The notes under the pieces were generated by a model. That model ran no database searches. It worked only from the letters and a program-made list of their open reading frames with translations, and was not told where the DNA came from. Of a DNA stretch of 56,453 nt, positions 42,582 to 52,234 are shown in pieces. Within the stretch, counting starts at the first letter, position 1, and each line of letters begins with the position of its first letter. Location: positions 1 through 56,453 of the forward strand of contig NZ_QUZT01000046.1 in assembly GCF_004682045.1 (NCBI RefSeq), given 5' to 3'. This DNA comes from Pseudomonas nabeulensis (lineage in GTDB: Bacteria > Pseudomonadota > Gammaproteobacteria > Pseudomonadales > Pseudomonadaceae). The position numbers and the translations under genes were made by a program.

Positions 42582-44918
42582 ATGCCCCAGCAACCGACGC
42601 TTCTTGCCCGCACCCTGCGCCAACTCCTACTCGGCGCCAGCCTGAGTCTTACTGTGCTTCCTACAGTGATGGCTGCCGAAGCCAAGCCTTATCACATCGC
42701 ACCAAGTTCGCTGGAAGCTGCACTGAACCAGTTTGGCCGTGAAGCCGGCGTGCTGATTTCCTTCGGCTCCGAAGTGACGGCGGGCATGCAGAGTCGTGGT
42801 TTGAACGGCAACTACAGCGCCGCCGAGGGCCTGCAAACACTGCTGGAAGGCACCGGCCTGCAAGCCCGCGCCGAAGGCGACAATGCCTACAGCCTGCAAC
42901 CGGCCAATGCCCCCGCCACGATCGAGTTGGGCACTTCCAGCGTGGTCGGCGACTGGCTTGGCGATGCAGCGCAGACCAACGTGTTCGAACACCCCGGCGC
43001 CCGCGACGTGATCCGCCGCGAAGAATTCGAACGCCAGGGCGCCACCCAGGCCCGCGATGTGCTAAACCGCATCCCCGGCGTCAATGCCCCGGAAAACAAC
43101 GGCACCGGCAGCCATGACATGGCGCTGAACTTCGGCATTCGCGGCCTCAACCCGCGTCTGGCGTCGCGCTCTACGGTATTGATGGACGGTATCCCGGTGC
43201 CCTTCGCACCCTATGGCCAGCCGCAACTGTCGTTCGCGCCCATCAGCATGGGCAACATGGACGCCGTGGACGTGGTGCGCGGCGGCGGCGCCGTGCGGTA
43301 CGGCCCGCAGAACGTCGGCGGCGTGGTCAACTTCGTGACCCGTGCGATCCCGGATGCGCCCACCGTCAAAGGAGGCTTCCAGACCGAGACCAGCCCGTCC
43401 TCCAGCCATGACGGCTTCAAGACCACCGCCAACCTGCTGGCCGGCGGCACGGCGGATAACGGCTTGGGCGGCGCAATCCTCTACTCCGGCACCCGTGGCG
43501 GCGACTGGCGCGAAAACAGCAACACCCGCATCGATGACCTGATCCTCAAGGGCAAATACCAGCTGGACGAGGCCAACAGCTTCAACGCCATGGCGCAGTA
43601 CTACGAAGGCCAGGCCGATATGCCTGGGGGCTTGAACGTTGCGGACTACAAGGCCGATCCTTATCAGTCGACCCGCCCCTACGACAAATTCTGGGGCCGC
43701 CGTACGATGTTCAACGCCGGCTATCGCTACCAGGAAGACCGCCGCGAATTCACCGTGAATACCTTCTTCACCACCACCCTGCGCAACGGTTACCTGGACC
43801 AGACCCGCTTCCTGTCCCTGTCGCCCCGTGAGTATTGGGTGCGCGGCCTGGAAACCCGTTTCGCCCAGGGCTTTGACCTCGGCAACACCAGCCACGAAGT
43901 CGGCGTGGGTTACCGCTACATCAACGAAGCCGGCCACGAGATGCGCTACACCACGCCGATCACCGCCAACCAGCAGATCCCGACCACCAACAGCAAGAAC
44001 GACCGTGACACCCGTGGCAGCACCGAAGCCAACGCGTTCTTCATCGACGACCGCATCGATATCGGCAAGTGGACCATCACCCCTGGCGTGCGCTACGAAA
44101 TGGTCAAGTCCGAGCAGACCGACCATATCAACAACCTCAATTACAAAGGCGACTACAACACCGCGTTGCCAGCGTTGAACGTGCTCTACCACCTCACCGA
44201 CAGCTGGAACCTCTACGCCAACACCGAAGGCTCGTTCGGCAGCGTGCAGTACAGCCAAATGGCCAAGCGCGTGCCCAAGGGCGAAGTCAAACCGGAAAAA
44301 GCACGCACCTGGGAAATTGGCACCCGCTATGACGACGGCACGTTGCGTGCTGAAATCGGCGCATTCCTGATCAACTTCGACAACCAATATGAAAGCAACC
44401 AGACCGACGATTCGGTGATCGCCCGTGGCGAGACTCGCCATCAAGGCATCGAGACCAGCGTCAACTACGCCCTCGATGGCTTGAGCCCCGCACTGGCCGG
44501 GTTCGATGTGTACGCCACCTACGCGTATGTCGACGCAACCATCCGCGAAGACGGCCCGAACGAAGGCAACCGCGTGCCCTTCTCGTCCAAGCACAAAGGC
44601 ACACTGGGCGTGGGTTACACCGAAGGCCCCTGGAAACTGAACCTGGACAGCAGCTTCCAGAGCAGCCAGTTCGCCGACAACGCCAACACCCGGCAGGAAA
44701 GTGCCGACGGCAGTACCGGACGCATCCCTGGCTACATGTTGTTCAGCAGCCGCGCGGCGTACGACTTTGGTCCGCAGCTGTCGGACTTGAACGTGGCGGT
44801 GGGTGTGAAAAACATCTTCAACACCCAGTACTTCACCCGCTCGTTCGATGACAACAACAAGGGCAAGTACGTGGGTGAGCCGCGCACCGTCTACGTACAA
44901 ACCTCCATCGCCTTCTAA
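42582..44918 (+). CDS. fecA: TonB-dependent ferric citrate receptor FecA
   Basis: A 778-residue outer-membrane receptor. A signal peptide of about 30 residues is followed by the STN signalling domain (IAPSSLEAALNQFGREAGVL), the plug and the 22-strand barrel. Long stretches match E. coli FecA as I know it, for example VVGDWLGDA, DVIRREEF, RSTVLMDGIPVPFAPYGQPQ and DMPGGLNVADY, so ferric citrate is the likely ligand. The barrel ends in a C-terminal Phe. Start: CAGGA nine bases before 42582; the frame opens earlier at 42531. No fecBCDE importer follows; iron may be freed in the periplasm, perhaps by the divergent PepSY reductase. Confidence 0.94.
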   Translation: MPQQPTLLARTLRQLLLGASLSLTVLPTVMAAEAKPYHIAPSSLEAALNQFGREAGVLISFGSEVTAGMQSRGLNGNYSAAEGLQTLLEGTGLQARAEGDNAYSLQPANAPATIELGTSSVVGDWLGDAAQTNVFEHPGARDVIRREEFERQGATQARDVLNRIPGVNAPENNGTGSHDMALNFGIRGLNPRLASRSTVLMDGIPVPFAPYGQPQLSFAPISMGNMDAVDVVRGGGAVRYGPQNVGGVVNFVTRAIPDAPTVKGGFQTETSPSSSHDGFKTTANLLAGGTADNGLGGAILYSGTRGGDWRENSNTRIDDLILKGKYQLDEANSFNAMAQYYEGQADMPGGLNVADYKADPYQSTRPYDKFWGRRTMFNAGYRYQEDRREFTVNTFFTTTLRNGYLDQTRFLSLSPREYWVRGLETRFAQGFDLGNTSHEVGVGYRYINEAGHEMRYTTPITANQQIPTTNSKNDRDTRGSTEANAFFIDDRIDIGKWTITPGVRYEMVKSEQTDHINNLNYKGDYNTALPALNVLYHLTDSWNLYANTEGSFGSVQYSQMAKRVPKGEVKPEKARTWEIGTRYDDGTLRAEIGAFLINFDNQYESNQTDDSVIARGETRHQGIETSVNYALDGLSPALAGFDVYATYAYVDATIREDGPNEGNRVPFSSKHKGTLGVGYTEGPWKLNLDSSFQSSQFADNANTRQESADGSTGRIPGYMLFSSRAAYDFGPQLSDLNVAVGVKNIFNTQYFTRSFDDNNKGKYVGEPRTVYVQTSIAF

Positions 44919-44931
44919 GCACACAGGAGTC

Positions 44932-44974
44932 TGTGGCGAGGGAGCTTGCTCCCGCTGGGCCGCAAAGCGGCCCC
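44932..44974. repeat. Single REP arm, GAGGGAGCTTGCTCCC type
   Basis: TGTGGCGAGGGAGCTTGCTC followed by GGGCCGCAAAGCGGCCC; no inverted partner. It fills the short convergent gap between fecA and the LysR gene. Confidence 0.85.
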
Positions 44975-44980
44975 ACCCCA

Positions 44981-45853
44981 TCAGCTACCCGCCAGACAAC
45001 TGGGAGTCGCCGCAACCAACGCGTCAATAGCACAACGGATCTTGGCCGGCATATGCGGTGCGGTCGGCCAGATCACATGAATCGGCGACGGTTGTTCGCG
45101 GTAGCTGGGCAGTACCGCTTCCAATTGACCGCGCAGCACGTAATGCGCGATCAACCAACTCGGCAACCAGGCCAGGCCGACGCCTGCGATAGCGGCATCG
45201 GCCACGGCCTGGAGGTCGTCCAGCACCAACGGTGATACCAGCCGTGAACGGTGGGATGTGTTGGTTCTGTAGGCAATGCCTCGATGGCTTGTCAGATCCT
45301 CGGAAGTTTGGATTTTTCCCACGCGCTGTACGTAAGCCGGTGACGCGGCCAGGCCCATGACCTGTTCCCCCAGGCGGCGTGCGCTCAGACGATCGGTGTC
45401 GGGCAGGTCGCCGATCCGCACGGCAATATCGAAGCCTTCCTGCACCAGGTCGGTCATGCGGTCAGAGAAACAGATCTCGATCTCCAATTCCGGATATCGC
45501 TCCATCAACCCCCACAGTGCAGGCGCCGCATAGTGATGCCCAAACGCCAGCGGCACGCTTGCCCTTAACCGGCCGCGCGGCTGTTGCCGGCCGCTTTCCA
45601 GCACCGATTCCGCAGCCTCAAGTTCCGCCAAGGCTCGTAGACAATGTTCGTAGTACGCCTGCCCATCTTCGGTCAGATATTGGCGCCGGGTTGAGCGCTG
45701 CAACAGACGTGTACCCAAGCGCGCTTCCAACCGCGCCAGGCCCTTGCCCACGGCGGAGCGGGTGAGGTTCAGCCGCTCGGCGGCCTCCGTCAGATTGCCG
45801 CTCTCCACGATCTGTAGGAACAGTTCAACGCCGTCAAAACGCGGGATCGCCAT
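44981..45853 (-). CDS. LysR-family transcriptional regulator
   Basis: A 290-residue LysR protein. The N-terminal helix-turn-helix is at about 18-60 (GNLTEAAERLNLTRSAVGKG then LARLEARLGTRLLQRSTR) and the effector domain follows (RGRLRASVPLAFGHHY, FDIAVRIGDL). It belongs to the subgroup with the RIG motif common near transporters and oxidoreductases. It is divergent from an MFS efflux gene, its probable target; the 105-base gap has the promoters of both. Confidence 0.92.
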   Translation of the reverse strand: MAIPRFDGVELFLQIVESGNLTEAAERLNLTRSAVGKGLARLEARLGTRLLQRSTRRQYLTEDGQAYYEHCLRALAELEAAESVLESGRQQPRGRLRASVPLAFGHHYAAPALWGLMERYPELEIEICFSDRMTDLVQEGFDIAVRIGDLPDTDRLSARRLGEQVMGLAASPAYVQRVGKIQTSEDLTSHRGIAYRTNTSHRSRLVSPLVLDDLQAVADAAIAGVGLAWLPSWLIAHYVLRGQLEAVLPSYREQPSPIHVIWPTAPHMPAKIRCAIDALVAATPSCLAGS

Positions 45854-45958
45854 GATTGGATTGTCGCCCTTTATTCCCTTATCAACGGAAAAACTATCAC
45901 GAATACAGCGCTGAATTCCCCTGAATATGAACCGACTTTATCTTTTCAGGAGAATCCC

Positions 45959-47473
45959 ATGCCACCCGCCGCCACCTTATCGGCCAACAGCACGCCTGGC
46001 ACTGCCAGGAACGGCCTCGCCCTCACCGCCGTGTGCCTGGTGGCCCTGATGTTCGGCCTGGAAATCTCCAGCGTGCCGGTCATCCTGCCTACGCTGGAAC
46101 AGCAACTGGGCACCGGTTTCCAGGATGCCCAATGGATCATGAATGCCTACACCCTGGCCTGCACCAGCGTGCTGATGGCGGCGGGCACGCTGGCGGATCG
46201 CTTTGGTCGGCGGCGCGTGCTGGTGTTATGCCTGTGGTTATTCGGCTTGGCTTCGTTGGCCTGCGGCCTGGCCGCAGACGCTTCGACACTGATCACGGCA
46301 CGTTTCGTACAAGGCGTGGGCGCAGGCGCCATGATGATCTGCCAGTTCGCAATTCTGTCGCACCTGTTTCGCGAACCGGCAGCGCGGGCTCGGGCCTTTG
46401 CGATATGGGGTGTGATTGCCGGCATCGGCTTGGGGTTCGGTCCGATGGTGGGGGCGTTGATCCTGGCAATAGCGGACTGGCGCTGGGTATTTCTCGTCCA
46501 TGTGCCGCTGACGTTGCTTACCCTGGGACTGCTGCATATCAGCGTGCAGGAATCCCGCGACCCGGCCAGCCATCGCCTGGATATCGCCGGGATGCTCACC
46601 CTGACGCTGGCGGTGTTTGCGCTGGTGTATTTCATCACCCAAGGCAGCGAATACGGGTTCGGCACACCGGCCATGCTCGGCTGGGCGGGGCTGTCGCTGG
46701 CCGGGCTGCTGCTGTTCATCGTGATGGAACGGCGCAGCTCCCACCCGATGTTCGACTTCTCGGTGTTTCGCATCCAACGTTTCAACGGTGCGTTGATGGG
46801 CTCTATCGGCATGAATTTCAGCTTCTGGCCATTCATGATCTACCTGCCACTCTATTTCCAGGCGGGCCTGGGTTACGACACCCTCACCACCGGCGGTGCC
46901 CTGCTCGCCTACACGCTGCCCACCTTGCTGGTGCCGCCATTGGCCGAACGCCTGGCGTTGCGCTACGGCGCAGAACGCATCATCCCACTAGGGTTGGGCC
47001 TGATGGGCGTAGGTTTTTTGAGCATGTTTGCGGTCAACAGTGCGGCACAACCGAGTATCTGGCTGCTCCTGACAAGCTGTGTGATTGCCGGGGTGGGCCT
47101 GGCCTTGACCAATTCACCCACCACCAACACCACCACCGCATCGGTATCGGCCGACCGCGCAGGCATGGCGTCAGGCATCGACTTCAGTGCACGGCTGATT
47201 ACCCTGGCGCTGAACATTGCGTTGATGGGACTGGTCTTGCTGCTGGGCATCGGCGATCAACTGGCCAGAGTGCTTCCCACCAGCACGGCGTTGGAGTGGC
47301 CGGTCATCAGTCAGCACATCGCGGCGGGCAAACTGGCAGCAACCACCGGCTTAACGTTCATCGATGCCCAGACGGCACTGCGCAATGGCGTTGGCTGGGC
47401 GATGTTGTTTGCGGGAGGGGGCGCTTGTGGGTTGGCGCTGCTGAGCCGGTACTTTTTCCGACGTAGCCGCTAA
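45959..47473 (+). CDS. MFS transporter, DHA2 (EmrB/QacA-like) family
   Basis: A 504-residue proton-driven antiporter with about 14 predicted membrane helices. Motif A occurs as GTLADRFGRRRVL after helix 2, and the motif C-like IWGVIAGIGLGFGPMVG in helix 5 marks an exporter. AGGAG is seven bases before the ATG. No membrane-fusion partner is adjacent. It is divergent from a LysR gene that probably controls it. Substrate unknown; drugs or toxic metabolites are usual for the family. Confidence 0.9.
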   Translation: MPPAATLSANSTPGTARNGLALTAVCLVALMFGLEISSVPVILPTLEQQLGTGFQDAQWIMNAYTLACTSVLMAAGTLADRFGRRRVLVLCLWLFGLASLACGLAADASTLITARFVQGVGAGAMMICQFAILSHLFREPAARARAFAIWGVIAGIGLGFGPMVGALILAIADWRWVFLVHVPLTLLTLGLLHISVQESRDPASHRLDIAGMLTLTLAVFALVYFITQGSEYGFGTPAMLGWAGLSLAGLLLFIVMERRSSHPMFDFSVFRIQRFNGALMGSIGMNFSFWPFMIYLPLYFQAGLGYDTLTTGGALLAYTLPTLLVPPLAERLALRYGAERIIPLGLGLMGVGFLSMFAVNSAAQPSIWLLLTSCVIAGVGLALTNSPTTNTTTASVSADRAGMASGIDFSARLITLALNIALMGLVLLLGIGDQLARVLPTSTALEWPVISQHIAAGKLAATTGLTFIDAQTALRNGVGWAMLFAGGGACGLALLSRYFFRRSR

Positions 47474-47480
47474 ACGCAAA

Positions 47481-47507
47481 CGGGCCTGCAGATGCAGGCC
47501 CGTCTTT
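47481..47507 (+). terminator. Intrinsic terminator between MFS and HPF-like genes
   Basis: CGGGCCTGCA-GA-TGCAGGCCCG, a 10-bp stem with a two-base loop, followed by TCTTTA. The T run is short, but it serves the convergent pair. Confidence 0.7.
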
Positions 47508-47527
47508 AGTGGGAGTAGAAAAATCTG

Positions 47528-47938
47528 TCAGCCGTTAAAGACCGCACGTTCCTTTTCCAGAAACTCCTGTTCAAGTTCGTCTTCATTCACTTTGGTGGTT
47601 GGCTGGTTTTTCCCGGCAGCGCGTGGCTTGCCTTGCAGTTTGCCAAACAGATGTTCCAGCGCATGGTCCAGCTTGGTGGCCGCACCGTCGATGGCCTGTT
47701 CCAGGCTATCAGCCTTGTGCAGCACCGACAGCGCTTGATGGCCTTTTGGCCGCGCTTCCAGACGGCAACTTAAATCGTGGGGACCGGGCTTGTCGCCGTT
47801 CTCATCCCGCAGGTAGACCTCCACTCGGGTCAGGTCTTCTTCGTAACGTTCGAGCGTGCTCTCAATGGTAGTTTTTACCCACTCCTCCAGTCGGATGCTG
47901 CTTTCAATATGGTTATCGCTATTGACTTGGATTTGCAT
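47528..47938 (-). CDS. HPF/RaiA-family ribosome-associated protein
   Basis: A 136-residue protein with the beta-alpha-beta fold of ribosome hibernation factors: MQIQVNSDNHIESS, then TLERYEEDLTRVEVYLRDEN and DGAATKLDHALEHLFGKL. It lacks the long C-terminal dimerisation domain of long HPF; instead it ends in an acidic tail (VNEDELEQEFLEKERAVF). It probably binds the 30S subunit in stationary phase or stress. It is not in the rpoN operon where the main Pseudomonas HPF lies, so it is an additional member. Confidence 0.8.
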   Translation of the reverse strand: MQIQVNSDNHIESSIRLEEWVKTTIESTLERYEEDLTRVEVYLRDENGDKPGPHDLSCRLEARPKGHQALSVLHKADSLEQAIDGAATKLDHALEHLFGKLQGKPRAAGKNQPTTKVNEDELEQEFLEKERAVFNG

Positions 47939-48150
47939 AGTTCTTCCCTTATTTCAGCTAGCTCGCGAGAGATCACAACTGCCCCACCGATGCGGTGAAA
48001 CCATGACCTCTTGGTTACACAATTGAGCACTGCGCGAAACAATTCAAGCCCTTTGAAAAGATAAATCCCACATTACAAATTAACTCTGACTACAAGCAAA
48101 AACACTGTTAGGGTGGGGAGTTAGTTACATCTTCTTACGCCCAGCGAACC

Positions 48151-49098
48151 TCATAATTGCCCCTCTGCCAACGGGTGCAAGCTGCGAAAAATCTCCGCTT
48201 CCTCCACCAGCCAATCATGCACCGCCCGCACGCCCGGATGGCTCAACGCGCCCGGCGCATACAGCAACACGTAGCGTTTATGGTTGGGCACGGCCAGGCC
48301 GAATGGCACGATCAAGGTGCCGCGCTCCAGTTCATCGTTAAGCAAGGTGCGCCGTGCGATGGCCACGCCCATTCCGGCGATGGCGGCCTCAATGGTCAGG
48401 TGGTTACGGTTGAAGGTATGGCCACGGCGAACGTCGGCGACGTGATAGCCGATGGCATTCAGGTAAAACTCCCACTCGGCATACTCATAACTCCCACGCC
48501 ACGCGGTAATGTCGTGTAGCAACGGGAAGTGCACCAAGTCGGCCGGGCCATGCAACGGTGGGCGACCGCGCAACAGGCTGGGTGCACACACTGGGAAAAT
48601 CTGCTCATCCAACAGGGCTGTGGATAACAGGCCAGGGTAGCTGCCATCGTTCAAGTCGATGGCCAGGTCGAAGTCGCCTTCATGCAGGGCGATGCTGCTG
48701 TCTTCGGCGACCATGCGCAGTTGAATATCCGGGAAACGTTGCTGCAAGCGCGGCAAACGTGGGGTCAGCCACTTGCCCAGGAACGATGGAATCGAGCGCA
48801 GTCGCAGGGTTCCGCTGATCATCCCCGCATCCAGCCGCTGCAATTCCGCATCGATGCTGCCGTAGGCCTCCCCCACCGTCGCCGCCAGGCGCTGCCCCTC
48901 GGCACTGAGTTCCACCCCCCGTGCGCGTCGATGGAACAAACGAAACCCCAAACGCTCCTCCAACTGACGAATCTGCTGGCTCACCGCCCCCGGCGTGATG
49001 TGCAGTTCTTCGGCGCAGCGGGTAAACGACAAATGCCGCGCCGCGCAGGAAAACACGTGCAACCAGACGTAAGTCTGGCCATGGAGGGGGCGGGTCAT
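48151..49098 (-). CDS. LysR-family regulator, GcvA/DsdC-like, divergent from sdaA
   Basis: A 315-residue LysR protein of the GcvA/AmpR-type subgroup (HLSFTRCAEELHITPGAVSQ, then FDLAIDLNDGSYPGL in the effector domain). The start at 49098 has CAGGA nine bases upstream; the frame to 49197 crosses the promoter region and is not used. It is divergent from the serine deaminase and permease genes and is their likely regulator. TTTAGTCCTGCTAAA, just upstream, is a possible autoregulatory site. The 212-base gap on its other side (47939-48150) shows nothing clear. Confidence 0.9.
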   Translation of the reverse strand: MTRPLHGQTYVWLHVFSCAARHLSFTRCAEELHITPGAVSQQIRQLEERLGFRLFHRRARGVELSAEGQRLAATVGEAYGSIDAELQRLDAGMISGTLRLRSIPSFLGKWLTPRLPRLQQRFPDIQLRMVAEDSSIALHEGDFDLAIDLNDGSYPGLLSTALLDEQIFPVCAPSLLRGRPPLHGPADLVHFPLLHDITAWRGSYEYAEWEFYLNAIGYHVADVRRGHTFNRNHLTIEAAIAGMGVAIARRTLLNDELERGTLIVPFGLAVPNHKRYVLLYAPGALSHPGVRAVHDWLVEEAEIFRSLHPLAEGQL

Positions 49099-49102
49099 AG
49101 GG

Positions 49103-49117
49103 TTTAGTCCTGCTAAA
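49103..49117. promoter_or_regulatory. Candidate LysR operator
   Basis: TTTAGTCCTGCTAAA, a 5-5-5 inverted repeat with the T-N11-A shape of LysR sites, five bases before the LysR start codon in the divergent LysR-sdaA gap. Confidence 0.35.
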
Positions 49118-49235
49118 GGGTGTCTTAGGATAATTCGTTGGTCAGTGCCGATCCAGAGGCTCAGTATCGCGCCAATTCCGCTCGTCCTACAAAACATGGC
49201 AGCGATTCCTACTCCATTGCTTGTAAGGCTTTAGC

Positions 49236-50612
49236 ATGGCTATCAGTGTTTTCGATCTATTCAAGGTGGGCATCGGCCCGTCCAGCTCCCACACCGTGGG
49301 TCCCATGCGGGCGGCGGCGACCTTCGCCCAAGGGCTGATCGACCAACACTTGCTGAGCGCCACTCGTCGCGTCGAAGTGCGCCTGTACGGCTCGCTGTCC
49401 GCCACCGGCGTCGGCCATGCCACCGACCGCGCCTGTGTGATGGGCTTGATGGGTGAATGGCCAGACAAAGTCGACCCGACGTCGATCAATGCACGCATCC
49501 AACAACTGCGCGAGTCCGGCAGGCTATTGCTCGCAGGCACTGAAGACATTGCCTTCAACTGGCACAGCGACCTCCTGCTGCTGGACGAAAGCCTGCCCTA
49601 CCACCCCAACGCCATGTCCCTGCACGCCTATGGCGACAACGGCCTGTTGAGCGAACAAACCTATTACTCGGTGGGCGGCGGTTTCATCATCGATGCGGCG
49701 GAGGCGGCCTCGGGTATCGCGCCGACCAGCGATGTGGAATTGCCCTACGACTTTTCCAGCGCCGTCGAGTTGCTGGCCTTGTGCAAAAAACATGGCCTAC
49801 GCGTTTCCGAACTGATGATGGCCAACGAACGTGCCTGGCGCAGTGACGAAGACATTCGCAGCGGCCTCTTGCATATCTGGTCGGTGATGCGCGAATGCGT
49901 GGAGCAAGGCCTGCGGGATGAAGGCATCTTGCCGGGTGGCTTGGACGTACCACGCCGTGCGGCGAAATTGCACCGCAGCCTGCTGGAAATCGGCAAGCCG
50001 AATGTGATCACTTCGACCTTGTCGGCCATGGAATGGGTGAACCTGTTCGCCCTCGCCGTCAACGAGGAAAACGCCGCCGGCGGGCGCATGGTCACCGCGC
50101 CGACCAACGGCGCGGCGGGCATCATTCCGGCGGTGCTGCATTACTACATGAAATTCAATCCACAAGCGTCCGACGACGACGTGGTCAATTTCTTCCTGGC
50201 CGCCGCCGCCGTCGGCATCCTGTGTAAGAAAAATGCCTCGATCTCCGGCGCCGAAGTCGGTTGCCAGGGCGAAGTCGGTTCGGCCTGCGCCATGGCCGCC
50301 GCCGGGCTGGCCGATGTGCTCGGCGCCACCCCGGAACAGTTGGAAAACGCCGCCGAAATCGGCCTGGAGCACAACCTTGGCCTTACTTGCGACCCGGTGG
50401 GTGGCCTGGTGCAAGTGCCGTGTATCGAGCGCAACGCCATCGCCGCCGTCAAGGCGATCAACGCCACGCAAATGGCCCTGCGTGGCGACGGCAAGCACTT
50501 CATTTCCCTCGACCGGGTGATCCGCACCATGCGCGATACCGGCGCCGACATGCATGACAAATACAAAGAAACTTCACGGGGCGGCCTGGCGGTCAGCTGG
50601 GTGGAGTGCTGA
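49236..50612 (+). CDS. sdaA: L-serine ammonia-lyase (single-chain, iron-sulfur)
   Basis: A 458-residue L-serine dehydratase that converts L-serine to pyruvate and ammonia using a [4Fe-4S] cluster. The beta-type N-domain begins SVFDLFKVGIGPSSSHTVGP; the alpha domain has APTNGAAGIIPAVLHYY and the cluster cysteines in GCQGEVGSACAMAAAG and GLTCDPVGGLVQVPCIERN. Length equals the fused E. coli SdaA type. Pseudomonas has more than one paralogue, so the letter is uncertain. It is 62 bases before a serine permease gene. Confidence 0.93.
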   Translation: MAISVFDLFKVGIGPSSSHTVGPMRAAATFAQGLIDQHLLSATRRVEVRLYGSLSATGVGHATDRACVMGLMGEWPDKVDPTSINARIQQLRESGRLLLAGTEDIAFNWHSDLLLLDESLPYHPNAMSLHAYGDNGLLSEQTYYSVGGGFIIDAAEAASGIAPTSDVELPYDFSSAVELLALCKKHGLRVSELMMANERAWRSDEDIRSGLLHIWSVMRECVEQGLRDEGILPGGLDVPRRAAKLHRSLLEIGKPNVITSTLSAMEWVNLFALAVNEENAAGGRMVTAPTNGAAGIIPAVLHYYMKFNPQASDDDVVNFFLAAAAVGILCKKNASISGAEVGCQGEVGSACAMAAAGLADVLGATPEQLENAAEIGLEHNLGLTCDPVGGLVQVPCIERNAIAAVKAINATQMALRGDGKHFISLDRVIRTMRDTGADMHDKYKETSRGGLAVSWVEC

Positions 50613-50674
50613 TCGGAGCACTTCTACCCGCCCCATACGTGAGCCCGCGCAAAAATAATAACGAGGCAATAACG

Positions 50675-51961
50675 ATGACCGATGTACGTACACCCGCCGT
50701 AGAAAACCCTGCTGTAGAAACAACCGTGACAAAGGGCTGGACCCCACACGACACCACCTGGATGCTCGGCCTCTACGGCACCGCCATCGGCGCGGGCACC
50801 CTGTTCCTGCCGATCAACGCCGGTGTCGGCGGTTTCTGGCCGCTGATCGTGCTGGCACTGCTGGCCTTTCCGATGACCTTCTTCGCCCACCGTGGGCTGA
50901 CGCGCTTTGTGCTGTCAGGCAAATCCGGGGATATCACCGAAGTGGTCGAAGAACACTTCGGCGTCGGCGCGGGAAAACTCATTACCCTGCTCTACTTCTT
51001 CGCAATTTTCCCGATCCTGCTGGTGTACAGCGTGGCGCTGACCAACACCCTGGGCAGTTTCATGGAGCATCAACTGCACATGACGCCACCGCCGCGCGCG
51101 ATTTTGTCGCTGGTGCTGATCCTCGGCCTGATGGCCATTGTGCGCTGCGGCCAGAGCGTGATCGTCAAGGCGATGAGCGTGCTGGTCTACCCATTCGTCG
51201 CCGCACTGTTGTTGCTGGCACTCAGCCTGATCCCCAACTGGAACGGCGCGTTCTTCGCCTCCGCCGGTGAGGGCATGCCCCTGCCGTTGTTCTTCAAAAC
51301 CCTGTGGCTGGCGATTCCGGTGATGGTGTTTTCCTTCAACCATTCACCGATCATCTCCGCGTTCGCCGTCGACCAAAAGCGCGTGTACGGCGCCCAGGCC
51401 GAGCGCAAAAGCAGCGGCATTCTCGCCACGGCCCACGGCATGATGGTGTTGACCGTGATGTTCTTCTGCTTCAGTTGCGTACTGGCGCTGTCGCCCGCCG
51501 ACCTGGCAGCGGCCAAGGCGCAGAACATCTCGATTCTGTCGTACCTGGCGAATCACTTCCAAACTCCGGTGATCGCCTACGCAGCGCCGTTGATCGCGCT
51601 GGTGGCGATTACCAAATCCTTCCTTGGCCACTACATCGGCGCCAGCGAAGGCTTCCAAGGGTTGATCGTCAAATCGTTACGCGGGCGTAACCGCTCGATA
51701 TCGGCCAAATGGCTGGAGCGCAGCACCGCACTGTTCATGGTGTTGACCTGCTGGGCCGTGGCGACCTTCAACCCCAGCATCCTCGGCATGATCGAAACCC
51801 TGGGCGGGCCGATCATCGCGTGCCTGCTGTTCCTGATGCCGATGTATGCGATCCGCCGCGTGCCATCGCTGCGCCAGTATTCGGGTCAGGTATCGAATGT
51901 GTTTGTGGTGGTGATCGGGCTGATTGCGCTGTCTGCGATCGTTTTTTCAGTATTGCCCTGA
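50675..51961 (+). CDS. HAAAP-family serine/threonine permease (SdaC-like)
   Basis: A 428-residue amino-acid:proton symporter with about 11 membrane helices, of the SdaC/TdcC family (GLYGTAIGAGTLFLPINAGVG at helix 1, MVFSFNHSPIISAFAVDQ near helix 6, SFLGHYIGASEGFQG). The start at 50675 has GAGG nine bases upstream; the frame opens earlier inside the sdaA end. Co-transcription with sdaA makes a serine uptake and deamination unit. Confidence 0.92.
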   Translation: MTDVRTPAVENPAVETTVTKGWTPHDTTWMLGLYGTAIGAGTLFLPINAGVGGFWPLIVLALLAFPMTFFAHRGLTRFVLSGKSGDITEVVEEHFGVGAGKLITLLYFFAIFPILLVYSVALTNTLGSFMEHQLHMTPPPRAILSLVLILGLMAIVRCGQSVIVKAMSVLVYPFVAALLLLALSLIPNWNGAFFASAGEGMPLPLFFKTLWLAIPVMVFSFNHSPIISAFAVDQKRVYGAQAERKSSGILATAHGMMVLTVMFFCFSCVLALSPADLAAAKAQNISILSYLANHFQTPVIAYAAPLIALVAITKSFLGHYIGASEGFQGLIVKSLRGRNRSISAKWLERSTALFMVLTCWAVATFNPSILGMIETLGGPIIACLLFLMPMYAIRRVPSLRQYSGQVSNVFVVVIGLIALSAIVFSVLP

Positions 51962-51996
51962 AACAGGTCACCACCCTCAAGAACAACTTGGGTCAC

Positions 51997-52088
51997 TGTG
52001 GGAGGGGGCTTGCCCCCGATTGCGGTGCATCAGCCAATGAATACTTGGCTGACACACTGCAATCGGGGGCAAGCCCCCTCCCACATTT
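51997..52088. repeat. REPIN, GTGGGAGGGGGCTTGC type, inverted pair
   Basis: Full inverted pair ending CCCCCTCCCACATTT after the serine permease gene. The following 146 bases up to 52235 hold the DUF3509 promoter and no repeat. Confidence 0.93.
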
Positions 52089-52234
52089 GGACCACATGGT
52101 CAGGTAGATCGCTGTACGGCACGCCCCTTGCTGTACAGGTAGCGAGGGAAGTGAATGGCCGGTGGTCAGGCAACGCGAACTAATCCCGACACCGGTCGTC
52201 AATGACTGCATGTTCTTATCAGGCGGTACGCACC

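Noticed and set aside
46033..47466. Second long plus-strand frame over the MFS exporter
   Set aside because: Same-strand shadow; it lacks membrane helices, whereas the 45959 frame has 14 and an AGGAG site.
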